This document shows, in pieces, positions 1 to 6,101 of a stretch of DNA of 17,292 nt. Position 1 is the stretch's first letter, and every line of letters begins with the position of its first letter. The stretch is from an uncultured Eubacteriales bacterium. GTDB lineage: Bacteria > Bacillota > Clostridia > Oscillospirales > UMGS1783. The notes below the pieces were generated by a model. That model ran no database searches. It saw only the letters and a program-made list of their open reading frames with translations, and was not told the DNA's origin. The position numbers and the translations under genes were made by a program. The stretch spans positions 1 through 17,292 of the forward strand of contig CAJLRT010000004.1 in the NCBI GenBank assembly GCA_905209135.1, in the 5' to 3' direction.

Positions 1-52
1 TGTTTTCGTATCCAAAGGTATCGGAGTAGCCCTCCTGATCTTTAAACTTCAT
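1..52 (-). CDS. Start of an ORF overlapping the valS stop (partial; probable valS C-terminal part)
   Basis: On the minus strand the valS stop TGA is embedded in ATGA, and the ATG opens a new frame that stays open to the window edge (17 codons, beginning MKFKDQEGYSDTF). No Shine-Dalgarno sequence precedes this ATG. The short peptide is hydrophilic and would suit the linker that normally follows the valyl-tRNA synthetase catalytic core, so this is probably the rest of valS in another frame (frameshift, sequencing error, or a genuinely split gene with coupled reinitiation). It could also be an unrelated downstream gene. Only the overlap and the open frame are seen directly. Confidence 0.4.
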   Translation of the reverse strand, partial: MKFKDQEGYSDTFGYEN

Positions 53-1848
53 AGGTCGAAGTCGGACAGGTGCGAGAGGACGAACTTGGAGGAGTTCCAG
101 AGCTTGGTAATCAGGCGCTTGGACGCGTCCTGCATCTCCTGCTGGTCGAAGAAGGTGTCGGTCCCCAGCCGGGCGCTCGCCGACCAGTAGCGGATAATAT
201 CTGCCGAATACGTGTCGATCAGCGCCTGCGGCGTCAGCTTGGAATTGCCCTTGGATTTGCTGATTTTCTCGCCGGGCTTGGCCAGGACGAAGCCGCAGAT
301 CATCATATCTTTCCAGGGGATGTCCCCGGTGTGGTAGAGGCTCTTCACAATCGTATAAAACGCCCAGGTGCGTATGATCTCATGCGCCTGCGTGCGCATG
401 CTCATGGGCATGAAATCCTCCGCAACGCCGTATTCGCCCGCCTTGTCCCAGTTGATCATCGGCGAAATGGAGGAGGTGGCCCAGGTATCCAGCACCGCCT
501 TTTCCGGCACAAACTCCGTGCAGCCGCATTCGCACACGCCGCGGTACTCGGTTTCCAGCGGGTTGACCGGCAGGTCCTCTATGGCGGCGAAGTGCGTCTT
601 GCCGCATTTCGCGCAGTACCAGACGGGGAAGGGCACGCCGAAATAGCGCTGGCGGGAGATGCACCAGTCCCACTTGAGGTTTTCCACCCAGGTGGTGAAC
701 CGGTTTTTCATGTGCGCGGGATACCAGTTGATCCGGTCCCCGGCGGCAAGCAGCGCCTCTTTCTGGCTGAGCACGTCGATATACCACTGGCGGGAGGGAA
801 TGATTTCGACCTCAGTGCCGCAGCGCTCGTGGATGGCGACCATGTGCGAGAGCTGCTCAGAGCGGATCAGCAGCCCTTTCTCCTCGAGCAGGCGCACGAT
901 CTCCTTGCGCGCCGCCTTGACGCGCAGCCCGGCGATAAAGGGGACGGATTCGTCGATCTTCCCATAGGGCAGAATAACTTTTTTGTAGGGCAGGTTGTGC
1001 TGCTCGACCCACTCGACGTCCGTGCTGTCGCCGAACGTGGCGCACATAACCGCGCCTGTGCCCTTGTCGATGCCGACCTTTTCATCCGTGAGGATCGGTA
1101 CTTCAAAGTCGTACAGGGGCACCCGCGCCATTTTGCCGACAATGTCCCTGTACCGCTCGTCGTCCGGGTTTACAAAGACGCATACCACGCCGTACAGCAG
1201 TTCCGGACGCGTTGTGGCGATCTCCAGTACCCTGTCGCCGACAAAGAATTTCAGGTAGTGGAAGCAGGACTCCACTTCCTTGGACTCCAGCTCGGCCTGT
1301 GCGATCGAGGTCTGGCACTCCGTGCACCACAGCACGGGGGATTCTTTGATATAGGCCCGGCCGGCCTGCGCAAGCTCGATAAAGGATTTCTGGGACAGGC
1401 GCTGGGAATTCTGGCTGACGGTGGAGTATTCCAGATTCCAGTCGCAGGAGAAGCCCATGGCTTTCCACAGCGCCTTGAACTCCGCCTCGTATTTCTGCGT
1501 GGTCTCCACGCACTTTTCGCAAAACTCGCTGCGGGGCAGATCCCGCGCCTGGATGCCGGATTCCTTTTCCACCAGGCGCTCAGACGGGAGGCCGTTGTCG
1601 TCGAACCCAAAGGGGTAAAAGACGTTGTAGCCCTGCATGCGCTTGTATCTGGCGATCATCTCCGCCTGCGTATAGCTGAAAATATGGCCGATATGCAAAC
1701 TGCCGCTCACCGTCGGCGGCGGCGTGTCAATCGAATAAATGGGCCTGGACTTGTCCGGTGCGAATGCGTACACCCTGTTGTCGTCCCAGAATTTCTGCAT
1801 CTGCGCTTCAACGGCAAGGCCGTTGTAGTGCTTTTCAAACTCTTCCAT
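49..1848 (-). CDS. valS: Valine--tRNA ligase, catalytic and editing part (C-terminal domain missing from this frame)
   Basis: Class Ia aminoacyl-tRNA synthetase that charges tRNA-Val with valine in the cytoplasm. The 599-residue product has the HIGH motif intact at residues 52-55, the CP1 editing domain at about 200-340 (TTRPE at 212-216, DKGTGAV at 261-267), zinc-knuckle-like cysteine pairs at about 412-415 and 439-443, and a KMSKS-type motif, KISKS, at 529-532 region. The class usually runs to 800-900 residues with an alpha-helical anticodon-binding domain after the catalytic core; here the frame ends right after the KLWNSSKFV helix, so that domain is absent from this frame. The start ATG is preceded by GGAGGG at 1855-1860. 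Expression is probably controlled by the upstream T-box. Identity is secure; whether the gene is intact is not (see the overlapping ORF at 1-52). Confidence 0.93.
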   Translation of the reverse strand: MEEFEKHYNGLAVEAQMQKFWDDNRVYAFAPDKSRPIYSIDTPPPTVSGSLHIGHIFSYTQAEMIARYKRMQGYNVFYPFGFDDNGLPSERLVEKESGIQARDLPRSEFCEKCVETTQKYEAEFKALWKAMGFSCDWNLEYSTVSQNSQRLSQKSFIELAQAGRAYIKESPVLWCTECQTSIAQAELESKEVESCFHYLKFFVGDRVLEIATTRPELLYGVVCVFVNPDDERYRDIVGKMARVPLYDFEVPILTDEKVGIDKGTGAVMCATFGDSTDVEWVEQHNLPYKKVILPYGKIDESVPFIAGLRVKAARKEIVRLLEEKGLLIRSEQLSHMVAIHERCGTEVEIIPSRQWYIDVLSQKEALLAAGDRINWYPAHMKNRFTTWVENLKWDWCISRQRYFGVPFPVWYCAKCGKTHFAAIEDLPVNPLETEYRGVCECGCTEFVPEKAVLDTWATSSISPMINWDKAGEYGVAEDFMPMSMRTQAHEIIRTWAFYTIVKSLYHTGDIPWKDMMICGFVLAKPGEKISKSKGNSKLTPQALIDTYSADIIRYWSASARLGTDTFFDQQEMQDASKRLITKLWNSSKFVLSHLSDFDL

Positions 1849-1860
1849 CTTTTACCCTCC

Positions 1861-1899
1861 AAAATATAAAATTCGCCCCCAGAAATCTTAGGGCGAATT
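1861..1899 (-). terminator. T-box intrinsic terminator upstream of valS
   Basis: The arms AATTCGCCC and GGGCGAATT (1891-1899 and 1870-1878) form a 9-bp stem, followed on the minus strand by TTATATTTT. It lies between the T-box sequence and the valS ribosome binding site, which is where the conditional terminator of a T-box belongs. Confidence 0.9.
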
Positions 1900-2154
1900 A
1901 CCGCGGTACCACCTAAGTTCGCATACGCATGCGCACTTTGACGCCTGATAACGGTGGCGTTTTCCCCGGCGGAGTCTACTCATATTTCTTTCCGCGCTCA
2001 GAAGCTACTTCCGCCGGCGGCTGCGGAAATTTTCACCAGCCATTTCCTCTCTGCGCCAGGTGCGCCGGCCTACTACTCTTCTTCAAAGCTTTCTCTTGTA
2101 TCCATGGGAACATACCGGCGGCGGCCCCACTCAATCAGGCCCCTTCCAAAATCC
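1862..2154 (-). promoter_or_regulatory. T-box riboswitch (tRNA-Val sensing leader)
   Basis: The leader RNA binds uncharged tRNA and lets transcription continue into valS. The conserved T-box sequence AGGTGGTACCGCGG is at 1901-1914, just 5' of the terminator, so antiterminator and terminator are mutually exclusive. Further 5' are typical stem I signals: GAAGAGTAGTA, an AGAGAG element and GCTGGTG. In the specifier region GGAAGTAGCTTCTGAGC, the triplet GTA (2006-2008) follows the conserved GGAA, giving a GUA valine specifier that matches the downstream gene. The 5' end is placed about 7 bases after the -10 box. The family is well established; the specifier assignment is from motif position, not a folded model. 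Confidence 0.92.
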
Positions 2155-2160
2155 CATAAT

Positions 2161-2189
2161 ACTATATAATAAATGAAGCCGGATGTCAA
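2161..2189 (-). promoter_or_regulatory. Promoter of the T-box/valS transcript
   Basis: TTGACA (2184-2189) and TATAGT (2161-2166) are separated by 17 bases, a near-consensus housekeeping sigma promoter directly upstream of the T-box leader. Confidence 0.85.
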
Positions 2190-2322
2190 GGCCTTTCAGA
2201 AAGGGCTCCTGTTTTGCCGGGCGGGCAGGCGCGGCGAAGGCAGAAACCCAGGCCCTGCGGGGAGAAAAACCGTAGAATACGGGGGGATGTCCGCCGGCGC
2301 AGGCGCGCGCATGCGGCGGACG

Positions 2323-2357
2323 AAAAAGACCGGAGGGCGTCCGCCCTCCGGTTTTTT
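2323..2357 (-). terminator. Terminator downstream of the SDR gene (bidirectional by sequence)
   Basis: A 10-bp perfect stem (ACCGGAGGGC with GCCCTCCGGT, loop of 4) is flanked by A5 on one side and T6 on the other, so it can terminate in either direction. It lies about 40 bases past the SDR stop codon and closes the VOC-AKR-SDR operon. Confidence 0.85.
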
Positions 2358-2395
2358 CTGTGCGTACATTTTTCTGTGCCGAAGCCGTCCTCGCC

Positions 2396-3166
2396 TCAGG
2401 TTTTGGTCAGGGGCAGCAGCAGCCCGTGCGGCAGGATTTTTGCCAGCAGGCGGTAGAACTTGTAAAACAGGCGCGGGGTATACACGCCCCTGCCCGCACG
2501 CGCGTATTCGAGCGCCCGGCGCGCCACCGCGGCCGGGTCGCAGTAGGGCAGGGTGGCAAAGGTTTTGGAGTTGCCGGGGATGTCGGCCACATCCAGAAAC
2601 GCCGTCTCCATCGGCCCGGGGCATACGGCGCATACATGGATTCCGCGCGGCTTGAGCTCGTAGCGCAGAGATTTTGAAAAGTGGAATAAAAAGGCCTTGG
2701 AGGCGCTGTAAACCGCCATGCGCGGGTTGGGCGCGAAAGAGGCGATAGAGCATGTGTTGAGCACAAAGCCGCCGCGCTGCATATAGGGCAGCGCAAGGCA
2801 GGTCACGGCCGTGGCCGCGCGGCAGTTGACGTTCACGATATCGGCCTGTTCCGGGTAGTCGCGTTCGATCAGGTCGCCGAGCAGGCCGAAGCCCGCGTTG
2901 TTGATCAGTGCGTATACTTCCGGCCGGCGCGTCTCCAGCATCTCCCGCAGCGTCTCAAAGCTCCGGCTGTCGGCCAAATCAAGCGGGATCACGGTCGTGC
3001 GGATCTGCGGATAGCGCTCTGCCAGCGCCTGCATCCTGGCCCCGTCCCGGGCGATCAGCCACACGTCGTGCATGCGCCAGTCGCCGCTGCCGGCTATGTG
3101 TTTAAAGTATTCCGCGCCCAGCCCGCTGGACGCGCCTGTAATAAGAATCGTTCCTATTTTGTCCAC
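2396..3166 (-). CDS. Short-chain dehydrogenase/reductase (SDR family)
   Basis: A 256-residue Rossmann-fold oxidoreductase, probably NAD(P)H-dependent and cytoplasmic. It has the classical SDR set: cofactor motif TGASSGLG (10-17), D64 in PLDLAD, NNAG (89-92), N114, catalytic S140, and YSASK with Y153 and K157, then the PGP turn at 183-185. The length is normal for classical SDRs. The substrate cannot be told from sequence. The GTG start is chosen because it begins the fold at the right place; GGAG lies immediately against it, so the ribosome site is poor and translation may be coupled to the aldo/keto reductase gene, which ends 18 bases upstream. The conserved C-terminal KILPHG segment recalls SDRs of the YqjQ/DltE-like group, a weak comparison. 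Confidence 0.92.
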   Translation of the reverse strand: MDKIGTILITGASSGLGAEYFKHIAGSGDWRMHDVWLIARDGARMQALAERYPQIRTTVIPLDLADSRSFETLREMLETRRPEVYALINNAGFGLLGDLIERDYPEQADIVNVNCRAATAVTCLALPYMQRGGFVLNTCSIASFAPNPRMAVYSASKAFLFHFSKSLRYELKPRGIHVCAVCPGPMETAFLDVADIPGNSKTFATLPYCDPAAVARRALEYARAGRGVYTPRLFYKFYRLLAKILPHGLLLPLTKT

Positions 3167-3184
3167 TCCGTTCTCGTATCCGCG

Positions 3185-4312
3185 TTATTGTCCCATCATG
3201 TCCGCAATCATCTTCAGCTTTGCGGGGATGTCAATCTGCTGCGGGCAGCGGCTGGCGCACCGGCCGCAGCCGACGCAGGCCGAAGCGCGCGCTTTCGGGT
3301 CGAGCTGCGCATAGCTGCCGCGGTAGGCCTGCTCGTCCTTTGTCACGGTGTAGACGTTGTAGCGGCTGAAGTTATCAGGAATCTGCACGCCTACGGGACA
3401 GTCCATGCAGTACCAGCAGCCCGTGCAGGGGATAATCCCGTTTTTGCGGAAGATGCCGAGCGCCGTGCCGAGCGTTTCGCGGTCGGCGCCGGAGAGGGGT
3501 TCAAAGTCCGAAAGGGTTTCCAGGTTGTCCGTAAGCTGGTCCATGGTCGTCATGCCGCTCAGGATGGTCAGCACGCCCGGCAGGCTCGCCACAAAGCGGA
3601 TGGCCCAGGACGCCACGCTGTCCTGCGGGCGGGCCTGCTGGAGCGCCGCGGCGGCGTCTTTGTCCAGGCTGGCGAGCGTGCCGCCGCGCACCGGCTCCAT
3701 CACGACGCAGGGGATGCCGCGTTCCTCCAGCAGTTCATACTGGCGCTTCGCGTTCTGCAGGGTCCAGTCCAGATAGTTGAGCTGGATCTGGACGAAGTCG
3801 AACGCGTAGGCGTCCAGAATCCGCTCCAGCACCTCGGGCGTGTCGTGGAACGAAATGCCCACGTGCCGCACCTTGCCCTCGGCCTGTTTTTTCCGTATAA
3901 AATCGTAGGCGCCGAGGCGTTTTACCGTCTCAAACCCCTCCTCGTCCACGCCGTGGAGCAGGTAGAAATCGATATAATCCGTCTGCAGCCGCTTGAGCTG
4001 GTCGGAAAATATCTCCTCCATGCGCTCCGGCCCGTCGTCCTTCATCATCCAGATCGGCAGCTTGGTCGCAAAGTAGAAGCTCTCCCGCGGGTATTTCTTC
4101 ATCGCTTCGCCCAAAAACGACTCCGACTCGCCGCCGTGGTAGCCGTAGGCCGTGTCGTAATAATTCACGCCGCCGGCGTAGGCGCAGTCCAGCAGTTTTT
4201 CCGCCTCCGCCCGCAGGATTGTGCGTTTCCCGTCCTTTTCCTGCGTCGGGAAGCGCATACACCCGTATCCGAGCAGCGATACCGGCTTGTTTTGAAACAT
4301 ACGCATGTCCAT
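3185..4312 (-). CDS. Aldo/keto reductase with C-terminal double [4Fe-4S] ferredoxin domain
   Basis: A 375-residue cytoplasmic oxidoreductase. The TIM-barrel part (about 1-280) holds the AKR tetrad: D53, Y58, K84 and H120. The C-terminal part (about 290-375) carries two cysteine sets, C296/C299/C302/C305 followed by P and C346/C349/C352/C356 followed by P, expected to bind two [4Fe-4S] clusters, so electrons may come from or go to a ferredoxin-like donor. This AKR-ferredoxin fusion is common in anaerobic Clostridia; its substrate is generally unknown. The ATG at 4312 has AAGGAGGA at an ideal distance, so the longer in-frame extension (to 4534), which overlaps the VOC gene, is rejected. The gene lies between the VOC and SDR genes on one strand, with short gaps, as in an operon. 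Confidence 0.95.
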   Translation of the reverse strand: MDMRMFQNKPVSLLGYGCMRFPTQEKDGKRTILRAEAEKLLDCAYAGGVNYYDTAYGYHGGESESFLGEAMKKYPRESFYFATKLPIWMMKDDGPERMEEIFSDQLKRLQTDYIDFYLLHGVDEEGFETVKRLGAYDFIRKKQAEGKVRHVGISFHDTPEVLERILDAYAFDFVQIQLNYLDWTLQNAKRQYELLEERGIPCVVMEPVRGGTLASLDKDAAAALQQARPQDSVASWAIRFVASLPGVLTILSGMTTMDQLTDNLETLSDFEPLSGADRETLGTALGIFRKNGIIPCTGCWYCMDCPVGVQIPDNFSRYNVYTVTKDEQAYRGSYAQLDPKARASACVGCGRCASRCPQQIDIPAKLKMIADMMGQ

Positions 4313-4364
4313 CCTGTGTTCCTCCTTGCTGAAATCTCCTTGTAAGCGCGGGCAAAGCGGCCGT

Positions 4365-4760
4365 TCATTCCGGCCGGTTCCAGTACAGCGCCCAGCCGAT
4401 GCCGTACTTGTCCACCACAAGCCCCAAGCGCTCCGCCCACGGATACGGCCCCTCGAGCGTCCGGCTGCGCGCGCCCTGGCCGATCGCATGATACGCCGCG
4501 AAAAACGCGTCCTCCCGGTCGAAGCGGATTTCACAGTTCAGGGCGTTTTCAAACCCCGTGCCGGGCGTATTTCCGGGGCCGATCAGAATTTCCGTGCCGC
4601 AGATCTCCATCATAATATGCAGATCGCCGCCGCCCGGCGGCGCGCTTTCAGCGATCTTCCGCGCGCCGAAGGCCCGCTGATACAGCGCAAAGGCCTCCGC
4701 CCGGTCCCGGTTGGACGGGCCGATGCTGAAGCACATGGTAAACCGCGGGTATCTCTGCAT
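4365..4760 (-). CDS. VOC-fold protein (glyoxalase/bleomycin-resistance superfamily, PhnB-like)
   Basis: A 131-residue protein of the vicinal-oxygen-chelate fold. The N-terminal FSIGPSNRDRAEAFALYQRAFGA segment (11-33) matches the start of PhnB-type VOC proteins, and the C-terminal segment WAERLGLVVDKYGIGWALYW (108-127) matches their last strands. Members include metal-dependent lyases, dioxygenases and binding proteins, so no reaction can be assigned. The ATG is preceded by GAGAGGGGAC. It is the first gene of the apparent VOC-AKR-SDR operon and sits behind a leader of roughly 130 bases containing a strong GC-rich inverted repeat (about 4804-4840). Confidence 0.85.
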   Translation of the reverse strand: MQRYPRFTMCFSIGPSNRDRAEAFALYQRAFGARKIAESAPPGGGDLHIMMEICGTEILIGPGNTPGTGFENALNCEIRFDREDAFFAAYHAIGQGARSRTLEGPYPWAERLGLVVDKYGIGWALYWNRPE

Positions 4761-4847
4761 GTCCGTCCCCTCTCTCTGTATCGGCGCGGCGGCGACCCGA
4801 AAGCCCTGCGCGCCGGGTGTTTCCCGCCGCGCGCCGGCAGGATTGCG

Positions 4848-4866
4848 AAAAAAAATAATTTTTTTT
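4848..4866. repeat. A8-TAA-T8 symmetric A/T element
   Basis: Eight A, three bases and eight T sit in otherwise GC-rich DNA, upstream of the plus-strand foldase promoter region. It could act as a curved or UP-type element. It has no GC stem, so it is not a good terminator. A near twin lies at 12559-12578. Confidence 0.6.
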
Positions 4867-4881
4867 GCAAAACTTCACCCA

Positions 4882-4910
4882 TTGCTCATCTATTTGTATT
4901 ATAATATTTA
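4882..4910 (+). promoter_or_regulatory. Candidate promoter of the foldase lipoprotein gene
   Basis: A perfect TATAAT lies at 4900-4905 on the plus strand but has no good -35 at 17 bases; alternatively TTGCTC (4882-4887) and TATTTA (4905-4910) are 17 bases apart. A plus-strand promoter is expected here because the next gene starts at 4964, but which hexamers are used is uncertain. Confidence 0.5.
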
Positions 4911-4926
4911 GACAGACGCGTTTCAA
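4898..4926 (-). promoter_or_regulatory. Promoter of the VOC-AKR-SDR operon
   Basis: Read on the minus strand, TTGAAA (4921-4926) and TATAAT (4898-4903) are 17 bases apart. The -10 box overlaps the TATAAT on the opposite strand (4900-4905), so RNA polymerase cannot occupy both directions at once. Confidence 0.75.
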
Positions 4927-4963
4927 GGCAGAAACGATAAAATTAAATTTGGAGGAACGATGC

Positions 4964-5962
4964 ATGAAAACTACCCGCAAAGTAGCGCTGCTGCTCAGTA
5001 TCGTCATGACCCTTTCACTGATCGCCGGCTGCGCGAAAACAGCAAAGTCGGCCAAGCTGAAGGTCGATGGAAAGACGGTCAAAATGGATAGTATCATGAC
5101 CATTGACGGGGAGGACATATCGCTCGACCTGTACCGTTATTACTATTATATCATGAAAAACAACTACGACCAGGGCGACGAGAGCTATTGGACGGACAAC
5201 CCCGACGCGCTCGCCACGCTCAAGGACGACGTGCTGAACAATCTCAAGTCCGTCGCGGCCATCAAGCGGCTCGCAGCGGACAACGGCGTGGAGCTGACGG
5301 AGGAGGACCAGCAGACGCTGGAGGATCAGGTGGACGCGACCATCGACCAGCTCGGCGGGTATTCGGCCTATGTCGAGGCGCTGGAAGCGCAGTATATGAC
5401 CGACGAGGTGTACCGCCAGCTCATGGAGAACGACCTGCGCTCCAGCGCGCTGTACGACAAGCTGTACGGCAAGGGCGGCGAGTATGAGCTGAGCGAAACT
5501 GAAATGCGGGAGATTATCGAGTCCGACTACCTGCGCGCCAAACACGTTCTGATCGCCAAGACCACGGAAAACGCGGAGACGGTCGCGGAAGAAGTGCGGA
5601 AAAAGGCGGCGGCCGGCGAGGACTTTGATACGCTGATTGCCGAATACAACGAGGACCCGGGCATGACCAGTTCGCCGGACGGCTACTATTTCACGGACGG
5701 GCAGATGGTTTCCGAGTTTGAGCAGGCGGCAAAGGCGCTTGACGAGGACGGCGGAATCAGCGGCGTTGTGGAAACCGATTACGGCTACCATATCATCCAG
5801 CGCCTGCCGCTGGATATGGACTATGTGGACGAGAACATCTCCACGCTTCTCTCCAGCCATCAGCAGTTCAGGTACAATCAATTCATATCGGAATTCATGG
5901 AGAACCAGGAAGTCTCTTTCAACGAGTACTACGACCGGGTGTCTTTCGAGACGCTCTCGTAA
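4964..5962 (+). CDS. PrsA-like foldase lipoprotein (parvulin-type peptidyl-prolyl isomerase)
   Basis: A 332-residue lipoprotein expected on the outer face of the membrane, where PrsA-type proteins help secreted proteins fold. The signal peptide is a KTTRK basic start, a hydrophobic core and the lipobox LIAGC, with C23 as the lipidated residue. A helical SurA_N-like chaperone region follows (about 45-180), then the PpiC/parvulin domain (about 190-281): AKHVLI, FDTLIAEYNEDPG, and the closing ETDYGYHIIQR. The start ATG at 4964 is set by GGAGGAACG at 4951-4959; an extension to 4865 would run through the promoter. It is a single gene closed by its own terminator and is divergent from the VOC operon. 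A second, distinct foldase gene lies at 14986-16071. Confidence 0.93.
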   Translation: MKTTRKVALLLSIVMTLSLIAGCAKTAKSAKLKVDGKTVKMDSIMTIDGEDISLDLYRYYYYIMKNNYDQGDESYWTDNPDALATLKDDVLNNLKSVAAIKRLAADNGVELTEEDQQTLEDQVDATIDQLGGYSAYVEALEAQYMTDEVYRQLMENDLRSSALYDKLYGKGGEYELSETEMREIIESDYLRAKHVLIAKTTENAETVAEEVRKKAAAGEDFDTLIAEYNEDPGMTSSPDGYYFTDGQMVSEFEQAAKALDEDGGISGVVETDYGYHIIQRLPLDMDYVDENISTLLSSHQQFRYNQFISEFMENQEVSFNEYYDRVSFETLS

Positions 5963-5973
5963 CCGGTGTAAAT

Positions 5974-6010
5974 AAAAGCGCGCAGCCCTCTGGGCTGCGC
6001 GCTTGTTTAT
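5974..6010. terminator. Convergent-gene terminator between foldase and DUF3825 genes
   Basis: A 12-bp perfect stem (AGCGCGCAGCCC with GGGCTGCGCGCT, 3-base loop, 5977-6003) has TGTTTATT on the plus side and TTTTATTT on the minus side. It sits 14 bases after the foldase stop and can serve the convergent 6102-7991 gene too. Confidence 0.85.
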
Positions 6011-6101
6011 TGGCGGTATATCCGCGCGTATGGGGCGCGCTGCCGCCGGTTTCCCGCGATAACGCGGCGTTCTCGCCCCGGCGCGGCCGGCGGCGCGGCG
6101 C

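Noticed and set aside
70..1869. Long plus-strand open frame of 599 codons opposite valS
   Set aside because: It is the antisense shadow of the synthetase gene; the translation has no recognisable domain and no ribosome site.
3068..4345. Plus-strand frame of 425 codons opposite the aldo/keto reductase and SDR genes
   Set aside because: The minus strand encodes clear enzyme motifs; the plus translation is His/Arg/Val-rich antisense.
4804..4840. Strong GC-rich inverted repeat in the VOC leader, considered as a terminator or attenuator
   Set aside because: No U tract follows on either strand at the right distance; it may still affect RNA folding, but no regulator can be named.
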